The notes under the pieces are model-generated. The model saw only the letters and a program-made list of their open reading frames with translations, searched no databases and was not told the origin of the DNA. Made by a program: the position numbers and the translations under genes. Below are positions 44,735-54,400 of a DNA stretch of 64,000 nucleotides, piece by piece. This DNA is from Dinoroseobacter sp013215265 (lineage in GTDB: Bacteria > Pseudomonadota > Alphaproteobacteria > Rhodobacterales > Rhodobacteraceae), in contig OY829366.1 in the NCBI GenBank assembly GCA_963691755.1, positions 558,001 through 622,000 on the forward strand, given 5' to 3'. How positions within the stretch are numbered: the stretch's first letter is position 1; each line of letters starts with the position of its first letter.

Positions 44735-46354
44735 ATGACACATTTCATGAATGCCAAAGACGATATGGTCACGGATGCCATTGATGGCGTGATTGCAGCC
44801 TCTGGTGGTACACTCGCTCGGTTGGATGGCTACCCTCATATCAGGGTCGTGGTACGATCTGATTGGGACCGGTCCAAGGTCGCGCTGGTCAGCGGTGGCG
44901 GCTCCGGCCACGAACCCGCCCACGCTGGGTTTGTCGGAGAAGGCATGCTGACCGCTGCGGTTTGTGGTGACATCTTCGCCTCGCCGTCGGTTGATGCCGT
45001 TCTTGCCGGTATTCTCGCGGTAACGGGCCCTGCGGGCTGCCTCCTGATTGTCAAGAACTACACCGGTGACCGGTTGAATTTCGGATTGGCGGCTGAACGA
45101 GCACGCGCCTTCGGTCACAAGGTTAGCATGGTTGTGGTCGACGACGACATCGCCTTGCCGGATCTTCCCCAAGCTCGCGGTGTTGCGGGAACCTTGTTTG
45201 TTCACAAGATCGCTGGCGCATTGGCTGAACAGGGGGCCGATCTGGATACGGTGACAGCAACCGCGGAACGTGTGATCCAATCCACCCATAGCATCGGTAT
45301 GTCGCTAGATACATGCACTGTGCCCGGATCTCCGAAGGAAGATCGCATACCCTCGGGCATGGCCGAATTGGGACTTGGCATTCACGGTGAGGCTGGTGTC
45401 GAACAGATCATCTATGAGAATGCTCGTCAGGCGATTGACGCTGTCGCTGGAAAACTTGAGGCGGAAATGCCCACAGGCCGCCACGTAGCCTTGTTGAATA
45501 ATCTCGGGGGCACTTCCGAGCTGGAAATGTCGGTGCTGTCTGCCGAACTCATGAAATCGCGAATTAGCGAGCGGATTGCGTTTCTGATCGGGCCCTCTGC
45601 GATGATGACATCACTGGCGATGCGGGGTTTTTCGATTTCTGTTCTGGAGGTCACAGAAGCGGAAGTCGCCTTGTTGCAGGTGCCCTGTCCAATGTCTGCC
45701 TGGCCCGGTTGCGTTCAGTTGGCGACGCAAGAAATCTTGCCTTTACCGGATGGCCTCGCGCCGATTAAGGCTCTGCCATCGGCGCATGACGAAACCCGGG
45801 CATTTCTAATCGATTGCTGCAATATCCTGATCGATGCTGAGGACGATCTAAACGCGCTCGATGCCAAATCGGGTGATGGCGATACAGGGTCGACGCTCTC
45901 GGCTGCAGCGCGGGCATTAATCGCGGCAATTGATACCCTCCCGCTTGCAGATCACACGCAACTTTATCGTGCGATTGGGCAGGAATTAAGTCAGACGATG
46001 GGTGGCTCCTCGGGGGTCTTACTTGCGATTTTCTTTGCGGCTGCCGGCGATGCGTCTGCCTCTGGAATGCCGATGCGTAAGGCACTTATGGCCGGATTAG
46101 AGCGCATGCAAGAAATCGGAGGAGCTCGCCCCGGCGATCGGACCATGATCGATGCTCTGATGCCAGCGCTGACAGCCTTGGAGGACAGCCTTGCTGCGGC
46201 GGCCAAGGCGGCGCGAGCAGGCGCCGACCACACTGCGACAATGACCCGAGCCAACGCGGGCCGAGCGTCCTACATCAATGCCGAACAGTTGCAAGGTCAC
46301 GTCGACCCGGGGGCCGAAGCCGTGGCGCGTTTGTTTGGACATCTGAGCGCGTAA
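44735..46354 (+). CDS. Dihydroxyacetone kinase, DhaK-DhaL fusion (ATP-dependent)
   Basis: A 539-residue single-chain kinase. The N-terminal DhaK domain has SGGGSGHEPAHAGFVG with His59 and the substrate-binding His217 in GLGIHGEAGV, the histidine that forms a hemiaminal with dihydroxyacetone. The C-terminal DhaL domain (about 345-535) has the nucleotide/Mg motif DAKSGDGDTGSTL. Fused DhaK-DhaL enzymes use ATP, not the PTS. It phosphorylates dihydroxyacetone or related trioses and short keto sugars. ATG 44735 follows GAGGAGG; the frame extends upstream into the ATPase gene. As the last gene of the importer operon it points to a triose or a polyol that becomes one. Confidence 0.9.
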   Translation: MTHFMNAKDDMVTDAIDGVIAASGGTLARLDGYPHIRVVVRSDWDRSKVALVSGGGSGHEPAHAGFVGEGMLTAAVCGDIFASPSVDAVLAGILAVTGPAGCLLIVKNYTGDRLNFGLAAERARAFGHKVSMVVVDDDIALPDLPQARGVAGTLFVHKIAGALAEQGADLDTVTATAERVIQSTHSIGMSLDTCTVPGSPKEDRIPSGMAELGLGIHGEAGVEQIIYENARQAIDAVAGKLEAEMPTGRHVALLNNLGGTSELEMSVLSAELMKSRISERIAFLIGPSAMMTSLAMRGFSISVLEVTEAEVALLQVPCPMSAWPGCVQLATQEILPLPDGLAPIKALPSAHDETRAFLIDCCNILIDAEDDLNALDAKSGDGDTGSTLSAAARALIAAIDTLPLADHTQLYRAIGQELSQTMGGSSGVLLAIFFAAAGDASASGMPMRKALMAGLERMQEIGGARPGDRTMIDALMPALTALEDSLAAAAKAARAGADHTATMTRANAGRASYINAEQLQGHVDPGAEAVARLFGHLSA

Positions 46355-46378
46355 ACGGTGCCTAGATCAGGATTACAT

Positions 46379-46430
46379 CCTCCTGCGATTTTTTCGCTGG
46401 AGGCAGGAAACCTGCGTCTAAAATTTTGTG
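46379..46430 (+). terminator. Terminator-like hairpins after the dhaKL gene
   Basis: Two hairpins lie 25 bases after the kinase stop. The first (46379-46403) pairs CCTCCTGCGA with TCGCTGGAGG (10 bp, one T-T mismatch, T5 loop). The second pairs GCAGG with CCTGC around an AAA triloop (46403-46415) and is followed by TCTAAAATTTT. This fits the end of the importer operon. Confidence 0.55.
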
Positions 46431-46517
46431 ACCAGAACCTACAGCATAATCAGTTCTATTCCCCCTAGCTGGCTTTGACCGTCGCAAGACTTGCTCTGTG
46501 TTTTTCGCCAAATTTAG

Positions 46518-46540
46518 ACGCCTGCGCTTAACGCAGGCGT
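46518..46540 (-). terminator. Perfect hairpin spanning the stop of the oxidoreductase gene
   Basis: ACGCCTGCG (46518-46526) and CGCAGGCGT (46532-46540) form a 9-bp perfect stem with a CTTAA loop. The TAA stop of the minus-strand oxidoreductase gene (46528-46530) lies in the loop. On the minus strand the stem is followed by CTAAATTT, only weakly T-rich. It resembles, in inverted orientation, the second hairpin after dhaKL. Confidence 0.5.
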
Positions 46541-47463
46541 AATACGGTTCGACCAATCCGACCTTGTTCGCCCAGGGAGGTAAATGCGGCTTCAAAGTCG
46601 TCTAAATCGAATTCCGTGTAAGGCCCAACTTGAAGCGATCCGTCCGTGATCCAACCAGCAAGCTCTGTGAGCAGGCTGTGGTTTCCGTGCTCGACCATTA
46701 GAAAGCCGGCTTTCTTGTGTCGAAACACGTTGCCCGCAATCGTTGATAGGTTCTTCATCGGATCGGCGGGGACGAAAACACCATTTGTTGTCAATAAATG
46801 ACGGATTTCATTGAACCTATAACGCGCCGACAGATCAAGGACGGCATCGAACGTTCCCTCAATCTTTTCCAGCGGAGTTTGGCGATAATCAATAACCTGA
46901 TCCGCACCAAGGTCTGTCATGATCTTCTGACCACTTGGGCCCGCAACGGCTGTCACAGACAGTTGCAAAGCCTTGGCGATCTGGATCGCGTAAACCCCCA
47001 AACCCCCGCTTGCACCGAGGATCAGCACTGATTTCTCCTTGGTGAGGCCCGCGACATCTCGGAGCGCGACAAGACTGGTCTGCGCCCCAAGCGGGAAGGC
47101 CGCGGCTTGAGCAAAACTCATCCCCTCAGGGATATTGGCAATGTAGTCTTCGGGGATGCTTATGATGTCCTGGTGGGTTTTCGGGCCTTTCATCAGGTGC
47201 GTGTATCCAAAAACCTTTGCACCTTTGGCAAACCGTGCGGTGCCTTCCATCACGGTGCCCGAGAATTCTAACCCGGTCCGAACAAGTGAGCGCGACCTGA
47301 AAAACCATAAAAATAGATCCAGAACCCCACGCGCAATATCCGCATCTGTGGGATTCAATGATGCATAGTGCACCTGAACTTTGACTTCCCCAGATCGGCG
47401 GATGGGCTCTGCGGCCACGTCAGACAGGGTGAGGGTTTGGTGTTTGTTGTGAAGGGCTCTCAT
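46528..47463 (-). CDS. Zinc-independent MDR-family quinone oxidoreductase-like protein
   Basis: A 311-residue medium-chain dehydrogenase/reductase. The N-terminal GroES-like domain has VHYASLNPTDADIARG; the Rossmann domain has ILGASGGLGVYAIQIAKAL and then AVAGPSGQKIMTDLGADQVIDY. The zinc-ligand motifs of alcohol dehydrogenases are absent, which points to the NAD(P)H:quinone reductase/enoyl reductase branch. It is divergent from a TetR gene, with three operators between them, so it is probably the regulated target, perhaps dealing with a reactive aldehyde or quinone. Confidence 0.87.
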   Translation of the reverse strand: MRALHNKHQTLTLSDVAAEPIRRSGEVKVQVHYASLNPTDADIARGVLDLFLWFFRSRSLVRTGLEFSGTVMEGTARFAKGAKVFGYTHLMKGPKTHQDIISIPEDYIANIPEGMSFAQAAAFPLGAQTSLVALRDVAGLTKEKSVLILGASGGLGVYAIQIAKALQLSVTAVAGPSGQKIMTDLGADQVIDYRQTPLEKIEGTFDAVLDLSARYRFNEIRHLLTTNGVFVPADPMKNLSTIAGNVFRHKKAGFLMVEHGNHSLLTELAGWITDGSLQVGPYTEFDLDDFEAAFTSLGEQGRIGRTVLRLR

Positions 47464-47478
47464 GGCAAAATCTCCTAT

Positions 47479-47543
47479 AGGTCAAGTGACCTAGTTAAAT
47501 CAGCTGCCACTTAGGTCGTTTGACCTTATGGGTCAATAGACCT
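47479..47543. promoter_or_regulatory. Three TetR-type operators, AGGTC-N4-GACCT
   Basis: Inverted repeats lie at 47479-47492 (AGGTCAAGTGACCT), 47513-47526 (AGGTCGTTTGACCT) and 47530-47543 (GGGTCAATAGACCT). Their centres are 34 and 17 bases apart. They fill the 108-base gap between the divergent oxidoreductase and TetR genes, the usual place for an autoregulated TetR repressor. The first lies 16 bases upstream of the oxidoreductase start. Confidence 0.8.
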
Positions 47544-47571
47544 AAATACTTCTTTGTTACATGAACGTGAG

Positions 47572-48156
47572 ATGACCAGAATGAGTGCAGAAACTCGCCG
47601 TAACCGTATCCTCGACGAAACTGAAACCTTGCTGGTGGAGGTCGGAAATGGGGCGCTGACCATGCGAAAGATCGCTAACCGTGCGGAGATCAGCTTGGGC
47701 AATTTACAATATCATTTCGCCACACGCGAAGATGTGCTTTTGGCCTTGCTTTTAAGGTTTCTGGAGCCCTATGAGGAACGATTTCAGGAACCACCAGCGG
47801 ATCTACCAACGGATGTTGTTGAGGCATTGAAGCAGATGTTTTTGCCGGCTTTAAGCGCGCCAGATTTTGAACGCTGCGCGACAATCTACAAAGAAATCTG
47901 GGCCGCTTCGAGCCATTCGGCCAAAATCCGCGAGGCATTGAAAATCTACTACACGCGGCTTCTTGCGTTCTACTGTGAGGTTTTGGAACGTGTAATGGGA
48001 GATCGCGCGGCGCCAATGAAGGTTGAGCGTGTCGCCGCAGCAATGCTGCCCATACTTGAGGGCTATTGCATCACAAAAGACGCTGTCGAGGTCTCTGTTG
48101 ACGCAATGGCAGAGGATTGGGCGCATATGGCAGCGGCGCTGTTGCAGTATCGCTAG
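47572..48156 (+). CDS. TetR family transcriptional regulator
   Basis: A 194-residue TetR-type regulator. The N-terminal helix-turn-helix spans about residues 8-52 (RRNRILDETETLLVEVGNGA, then MRKIANRAEISLGNLQYHFATRE), and the all-helical C-terminal half is a ligand-binding domain of unknown specificity. ATG 47572 (MTRMSAETRR) is the most likely start; ATG 47581 and TTG 47554 are possible. It probably represses the divergent oxidoreductase and itself through the AGGTC-N4-GACCT sites. Confidence 0.88.
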   Translation: MTRMSAETRRNRILDETETLLVEVGNGALTMRKIANRAEISLGNLQYHFATREDVLLALLLRFLEPYEERFQEPPADLPTDVVEALKQMFLPALSAPDFERCATIYKEIWAASSHSAKIREALKIYYTRLLAFYCEVLERVMGDRAAPMKVERVAAAMLPILEGYCITKDAVEVSVDAMAEDWAHMAAALLQYR

Positions 48157-48219
48157 TCTGACAAGGGGCAGATGATTTCGTCTTTTACATGGCGCCAATA
48201 TCCGCGCGCTCTTTATGAC

Positions 48220-49104
48220 CTAGACCGTCTCAATTGAAATGACATCAACGGCTTGACTAACACTCGCTTGTCCCGTTGATCGTAACATCCCTTTGATTGG
48301 TGAAACGTCGGTATAATCTCGGCCGTATCCAACGACGATATGGTCGGTGTTCACTTCAATCCCATTCGTCGGGTCAAGTTCCACCCAACCGAGATTGCCA
48401 CCGCACCACACGCTGACCCAGGCATGCATTGCATCCGCGCCTTCCAGTCTCGCCTGACCCTCGGGTGGCTGCGTTCGCAGGTAGCCGCTGACATATCGGG
48501 CTGGAATACCGATGCCGCGCAACCCAGCGATCATGATATGCGCGAAATCCTGACAGACCCCACGTTTTTGAGCGAAAGCGACCTCTAGCGGTGTGTCAAC
48601 GGTCGTAGCTCTATCATCGAATAGAAGGTCATGATGCAACGCCTCGCACATCTGCCAAGCCGCAGACTTTGTAGTTCCCGCGGATTTGGTAACCCCACGC
48701 GCGTAGTCGGTGACCTCTGCTGAGGGTTGGATGCGCGGTGATGAGCCGAGAAAATGATGTGGAGACGCCGGTTTCAGATCCGACACGCGGCAGATGTCTT
48801 GCTGCAGGTCTCGCACTGCAGGGCTCAGATCTGCTGCGGGCATATGTGGTTTGCGTTCGACACGCGCCTTCATTTTTATTTGCATGGCGTCGTGTTGAAT
48901 ATCATGGGCAATGAAACTGGCTTTATTCCCGAAGAAATCCAAGCTGTCGCGGCGCTCAGACGGTGTTGGGTCGCCAGTCAAGCTCCATGAAATGACGGAC
49001 TGGCATTCTGGGATATCGATTGGAACCACGCGGAGCCGGTGCCGCCCGACATCGGCGGATTGCGCGTAGAAGTGGGTCAAAACCAGTCGGATATCATAGA
49101 TCAT
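48220..49104 (-). CDS. Transglutaminase-like cysteine protease family protein
   Basis: A 294-residue protein with an N-terminal bacterial transglutaminase-like beta domain and a C-terminal core. The catalytic cysteine is in KRGVCQDFAH, the histidine in DAMHAWVSV and the aspartate in VELDPTNG. It has no signal peptide. The start overlaps the alpha-E/ATP-grasp gene stop by 4 bases. It is the third gene of a known conserved but functionally unsettled cluster with the circularly permuted ATP-grasp and a larger transglutaminase; comparative-genomics work predicts peptide ligation and hydrolysis. Confidence 0.88.
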   Translation of the reverse strand: MIYDIRLVLTHFYAQSADVGRHRLRVVPIDIPECQSVISWSLTGDPTPSERRDSLDFFGNKASFIAHDIQHDAMQIKMKARVERKPHMPAADLSPAVRDLQQDICRVSDLKPASPHHFLGSSPRIQPSAEVTDYARGVTKSAGTTKSAAWQMCEALHHDLLFDDRATTVDTPLEVAFAQKRGVCQDFAHIMIAGLRGIGIPARYVSGYLRTQPPEGQARLEGADAMHAWVSVWCGGNLGWVELDPTNGIEVNTDHIVVGYGRDYTDVSPIKGMLRSTGQASVSQAVDVISIETV

Positions 49105-51494
49105 TTCAGATACTCGGCAGCGATATGGTCTGACAGGGCCCAGATCTCAGTTCTTAATGCCAAAAGACCGTCCGAGGTTAGCTGGTCTGGTAAATCGACC
49201 GTCATTCTCGTTTCAAGCTGTAAGGCGAGGCGTTCGCATTCCGAAAGTCCGTGTTGGCCGTTGCGTTTGGGCAAGGCCGCAATATGCTCGTGTGCGCGGG
49301 AAATATGGTAATGAACCGACCTTGGATTGCGCACGTCAAGTACCACTAGATCACATACCGTGGTCGCGTTGGGCGCCGAGAAGTATCTTGCGCGGTGCGA
49401 CATCACGCTATCGCATAGTTCCAGCGCAAGGTCGAAGACCCCTTCAGGTGCAGAAGGCAGCAGCGTATCTGAAAGCAGTTTTGCGGTTTGAGCGGCGCGT
49501 TCAATAGACAGCCCGAGGCTGAGGAAGCGCCATCCGGTTGATCGGTACATGTTTTCATGCACCAGCCCGGCAAAACCGGTCACTTTGGTCAGTAGTGTTC
49601 CGACGATTGATGGTACTTCTTCCAGCGGTACAGGGCGTTCCGACAGAACCCTGGACGCGTTTGCCAGGTCCTTCAGCGCGAGCATCCCATCGACAGAGAA
49701 ACGATCGCGGATCTTTGCTGCACAGAATTGCGCCTGAGCCACGGGATCTTCAAACGCGAAGGCCATGGCTTTGGCGCTGTTGGTCGGGCTGAAAAGAAGG
49801 TTCTTCTGGATCAGTTCGGGCAAGGGATCGTCGGGTGAGGCGCCGGTTCCAAGAAGTCCGTGATACGCCCGAAAGGCCCGCATGGCACACTCAGCGCGCT
49901 CGATGTAGCGACCCAGCCAAAACAAGTTATCGGCAGCGCGCGCGGGAAGGGCTGTGCCTTGTGCAAGGCTTGCGGCCTCTCCCTTGATCAGGCTTGGCGT
50001 TGAAGCTGTCTTCTGTCGTTCGGGGTTTATGACCCAAACGTCTGACACCGAGCCCCCTTCTTGCATGCCCAGTGGATTGGATTTCGTACCTGTGCCGACG
50101 CGCGCGTACCCACCGGGCAACACTTTCCAACCCTGATCGGTACGGGCCAGAAACACTCGCAACGTCATTGGTCTTGAAACAAGACCTCCGTTTTCCCAGA
50201 CAGGGGTGGTGGATTTTGTCGCTGCTTCCTGACCGACAAAGAACTCACCCTGCGCAGTTAGGAACCGGTCCAGATCGGAAGCCAATGGCTGGGTATCAGT
50301 TGCAGGTTCAACCCCCATGGTTGGAACAAGCCGTAACCGATCGAGATTAGACAGGACATGTGCCCGCTCTTCTTTTTGGCCACACCACCAGGTCGCGATG
50401 TTTGGCAAGGCCAGCTTCCGGCCCGTCAGCACCTCGCAGAGCTGCGGCAGGAAAGCCATGAATGCACGGTTTTCAAGGAAACCCGCACCGGGTGCATTAA
50501 TCGTCGACAGATTTCCGGCACGCACCACTTCCAGAAAACCGGGTGTCCCCAATGCACTGTCTTCGTTTAGCTCCAGCGGATCGAGAAACTCTGAATCCAG
50601 CCTGCGCCAAAGAACGCTGATCGGGCGAAGTCCTTCTACCGTGCGTACGTGCATCCGGTCGTTCTTGACGACCAGATCTTCACCTTCGACCAGCAACAGC
50701 CCAAGATAACGCGCCAGATATGCGTGCTCAAAGAAGCCATCATTCATCTGTCCGGGCGTCAGCAGACCAATGGGTTCATCGGGGTTGAGACGCAGGTCTG
50801 AAAGCTGGTTGCGAAAGTCCTGGAAGAACCCTGCAAGCCGTTGGACGTTTGCATTTGCAAAGAAATTCGGGAACACACGGGTGATTGCAACGCGGTTTTC
50901 AAGAGCAAAACCGGCCCCGGATGGCGCATCTGTCCGATCACCAAGGACCCACCATTGACCAGATGGACCGCGTCCAACCTCGAAGGCAAGAAAATTTAGA
51001 AACTTCCCTGAGGAAGGGGTGGTGCCCACCATCGGGCGCAACCAGCCGGGTGTATGGGCAACAAGACTGGCGGGCAGATGACCGTTTTGGACCAGTTGCG
51101 CGGGCCCATAGAGATCGGCAGCGACCTGTTCCAGCAGATCAGCACGCTGGATCAACCCGGTCGAGATCTCTTCCCATTCCGATGCGGTAAGCAGAACCGG
51201 TATGGGGCTTAGTGGCCAATCACGCTCATCAGCGCTTTTGTCACCGTATTTTCTGTAGAAAACTCCCACATCGCGCAGGTACTGGTTGCCGCGGCGAAAG
51301 CGAGTAGCCACAGCATCGTCTGACAGGCCAGTGAGGTGATGTAGAAAGTCATTCCAAACAGGGCGAACGGCCCCGTTGCTGTCAAAAAGTTCGTCTGCCG
51401 AAAGGTCTTGCGGACTGTAGTTTCGCAGAAGATGAGACACGGCATTTGTTTGGGACCGATCCCTGCTGTGCGAAGCAACAGGTGTGTCAGACAT
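49101..51494 (-). CDS. Circularly permuted ATP-grasp fused to alpha-E domain protein
   Basis: A 797-residue protein. The first 470 or so residues are the circularly permuted ATP-grasp (CP_ATPgrasp, DUF404/407-type), with LGLLLVEGEDLVVKNDRMHV and GAGFLENRAFMAFLP. The last 310 residues are the helical alpha-E domain (DUF403), starting NLFWLGRYIERAECAMRAFR. Many genomes carry these as separate genes; here they are one chain. The predicted activity is ATP-dependent amide bond formation. ATG 51494 overlaps the stop of the upstream gene by 8 bases; a frame from 51626 lies inside that gene. Confidence 0.88.
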   Translation of the reverse strand: MSDTPVASHSRDRSQTNAVSHLLRNYSPQDLSADELFDSNGAVRPVWNDFLHHLTGLSDDAVATRFRRGNQYLRDVGVFYRKYGDKSADERDWPLSPIPVLLTASEWEEISTGLIQRADLLEQVAADLYGPAQLVQNGHLPASLVAHTPGWLRPMVGTTPSSGKFLNFLAFEVGRGPSGQWWVLGDRTDAPSGAGFALENRVAITRVFPNFFANANVQRLAGFFQDFRNQLSDLRLNPDEPIGLLTPGQMNDGFFEHAYLARYLGLLLVEGEDLVVKNDRMHVRTVEGLRPISVLWRRLDSEFLDPLELNEDSALGTPGFLEVVRAGNLSTINAPGAGFLENRAFMAFLPQLCEVLTGRKLALPNIATWWCGQKEERAHVLSNLDRLRLVPTMGVEPATDTQPLASDLDRFLTAQGEFFVGQEAATKSTTPVWENGGLVSRPMTLRVFLARTDQGWKVLPGGYARVGTGTKSNPLGMQEGGSVSDVWVINPERQKTASTPSLIKGEAASLAQGTALPARAADNLFWLGRYIERAECAMRAFRAYHGLLGTGASPDDPLPELIQKNLLFSPTNSAKAMAFAFEDPVAQAQFCAAKIRDRFSVDGMLALKDLANASRVLSERPVPLEEVPSIVGTLLTKVTGFAGLVHENMYRSTGWRFLSLGLSIERAAQTAKLLSDTLLPSAPEGVFDLALELCDSVMSHRARYFSAPNATTVCDLVVLDVRNPRSVHYHISRAHEHIAALPKRNGQHGLSECERLALQLETRMTVDLPDQLTSDGLLALRTEIWALSDHIAAEYLK

Positions 51495-54400
51495 GGACAC
51501 CGCGTCTGAGATCAAGGGTGAGCGGCGTTTCGGGGTGTGCATGTTCCGGCGCCTGATCGTACGTGCCTGCGGTGTGACCGAACGCCTCGAACCGGGCAAG
51601 GCGACGCGCTTCTGCTTCATTGCCATTCACGGGGAACGTATTGTAGTTGCGCCCCCCGGGATGAGCCACGTGATAGCGGCACCCACCCAATGCACGTCCT
51701 GTCCAAGTGTCGTAGATGTCAAAGGTCAGCGGCGCATCGACGGGCAGGGTTGGGTGCAAGGATTGGGCTGGCTGCCAGGCTTTGTAGCGCACGCCAGCGA
51801 CCGAGGTCCCAGTTTTCGATGTGCTGGTTAGAGGGACCTTGCGGCCATTCACCATCACCGCGTAGCGAGACGGATCTGCTGCGGTCAGCTTTACCTGCAA
51901 TCGTTCTACTGAACTGTCCGTATAGCGCACGGTGCCCCCAATCGCGCCGGTTTCTCCCAGAACGTGCCAGGGCTCGAGCGCCTGACGCAGTTCAAGTTCG
52001 ACTCCTTCATACGTGACCGCACCACAGAAAGGAAAGCGGAACTCGGACTGGGCGGTGAACCAGGCCGGATCGACATCAAAGCCATGGTTCTTGAGATCGG
52101 CGCAAACCTCGATGAAATCGTCCCAAATATAGTGTGGCAGCATGAAGCGATCATGCAGTTGGCGACCCCAACGCGTCAGGTTGCCTTTGATTGGTGCTTC
52201 CCAGAACCGGGCGATCAGTGCACGGATCAGAACCTGTTGGGCTAAACTCATGCGCGCGTTTGGCGGCATTTCAAACCCGCGGAATTCCACCAAACCTAGG
52301 CGTCCTGTGGGTCCATCCGGGGAGTAGAGCTTGTCGATACAGATTTCTGTCCGGTGTGTATTGCCCGTTACATCAATCAAGGCATTTCGCAGCAGCCGAT
52401 CCACCAGCCAAGGCTCGGGTATAATACCCTCTCCCGGTGCCGGGATCTGGCTGAGTGCGATCTCTAGTTCATAAAGGCTGTCTGTGCGCGCCTCATCAAT
52501 GCGGGGCGCTTGTGAGGTTGGTCCGACAAAGACACCCGAGAACAGATAGGACAGGCTGGGATGCCTGTTCCAATGCAGGAGCAGACTTTTCAACAGATTG
52601 GGACGACGCAAAAACGGGCTGTCGAGCGCACTGGCTCCACCAACAACGACATGATTTCCACCGCCAGTGCCTGTGTGTCGCCCGTCGATCATGAACTTGT
52701 CAGCGCCCAATCGGCACTGACGTGCTTCTTCGTACACAGCCTCGGTGATGGCTTTGGTGTCTTCCCAGCTTCTTGCTGGGTGAATATTGACCTCTAGTAC
52801 GCCGGGGTCTGGCGCCACACGAATGACATTCAACCGATCATCACTTGGGGGTGCATACCCCTCGATGTGAATAGGCATTTCTGCATCAGACGCGGCGCCT
52901 TCAATGGCCGCGATCAGTTCCAGATAGTCTTCTGCACGTTCAACAGGTGGCAGGAACACACAGAGCTTTCCGTCGCGAGCCTCGATGCTTAACGCAGTGC
53001 GCACTGGACCAGGTGCGGTGAAAACTTGCCCTGGACCTTGCGCGACAGATGTACCGACGGTTTCGACGTGTTGCGGTGGACGTTCGCGGCGGTCCGGGCG
53101 TGCAAGGTCTTCTGGTTCGGGAAGGTCCTTGTTCAGCAGCGCGGGGTCGGCCGGATAGGTGTAGGGGTAGCTAACCTTTTCGACAAAGGGCAATGCGTTC
53201 AGAGGCAAGCGGTATCCCACCGGACTATCGCCGGGGATCAGGAACAAATGCTTTCTGCGTAACTTCCAACGCTCTGAACGCCATTTGTAGGGGCGATAGC
53301 TGTCATCAGCTTGCCAGCGTTGAATGGGCAGGGCGTAACCGGCGGGCTTTGTCAGCCCGCGATCGAACACGCGCGCAATTCTGTGGCGTGCTTCGGCATC
53401 TTCCAGCTCAGAATTCGCCGGCGTTACGTTATTGGGCAAATTGGCTTCCCGCAGTAACCACTCTCCGGGATCTTCATAAGCGGCAATGACGTTCTTCTTG
53501 GGAACGTCCAGCCTCTGCGCCACATCTTTAAGCAAGGCTTTGGCGTGTTTGTGCGTCAGGTCCTGATCCGCCTTTTCCGAAGCGATCAGATCCTGGTTGT
53601 TCCAGATTGGCTTGCCATCACCGCGCCAGTACAGCGAAAACGTCCAGCGGGGCAGCGTTTCACCCGGGTACCATTTTCCCTGACCGTAATGCAGCATGCC
53701 GCCGGGTGCGAAACGCTCCCGGAGCTTGCGGATAAGTTCGTCTGCGCGCGCACGCTTTGTCGGTCCGACGGCATCGGTGTTCCATTCCGGTGTTTCAAAA
53801 TCGTCGATCGACACAAAAGTGGGCTCACCTCCCATCGTGAGACGAACGTCTCCTTTGGTAAGATGCTCATCTACTTTCTTACCAAGCGTATCCAGAGCGC
53901 CCCAGGCCGCGTCAGAGAATGGCTTGGTAATCCTTGGGTGCTCGGCCGTCCGAGTAACGGTCATATCAAAATCGAAGCTGACCTCCGCTTCGCTCGCCAG
54001 TCCCGAGATTGGTGCAGCGCTGCGGTAGTGTGGTGTTGCGGCCAGTGGAATATGGCTCTCGCCGGTCAGCAAACCGCTTGTTGGATCTAATCCGATCCAA
54101 CCTGCACCCGGTATAAACACTTCGGCCCAGGCATGCAGGTCCGTGAAATCGTGATCGGTACCTGACGGTCCGTCGAGCGCCTTGAGGTCAGGTTTCAGCT
54201 GGATCAGGTAGCCCGAGACAAACCGCGCAGCAAAGCCCAGTGAACGCAGCATCTGGATGAGAAGCCAACTGGAATCCCGGCACGACCCGCGTCCCTTAGT
54301 TAGCGTTTCATCGGCGGTTTGCACGCCGGGCTCCATCCGGATCACATAGTCGATGTCGGTTGCAACCTTGGTGTTCAGGGCAACCAGAAAATCGATGGTT

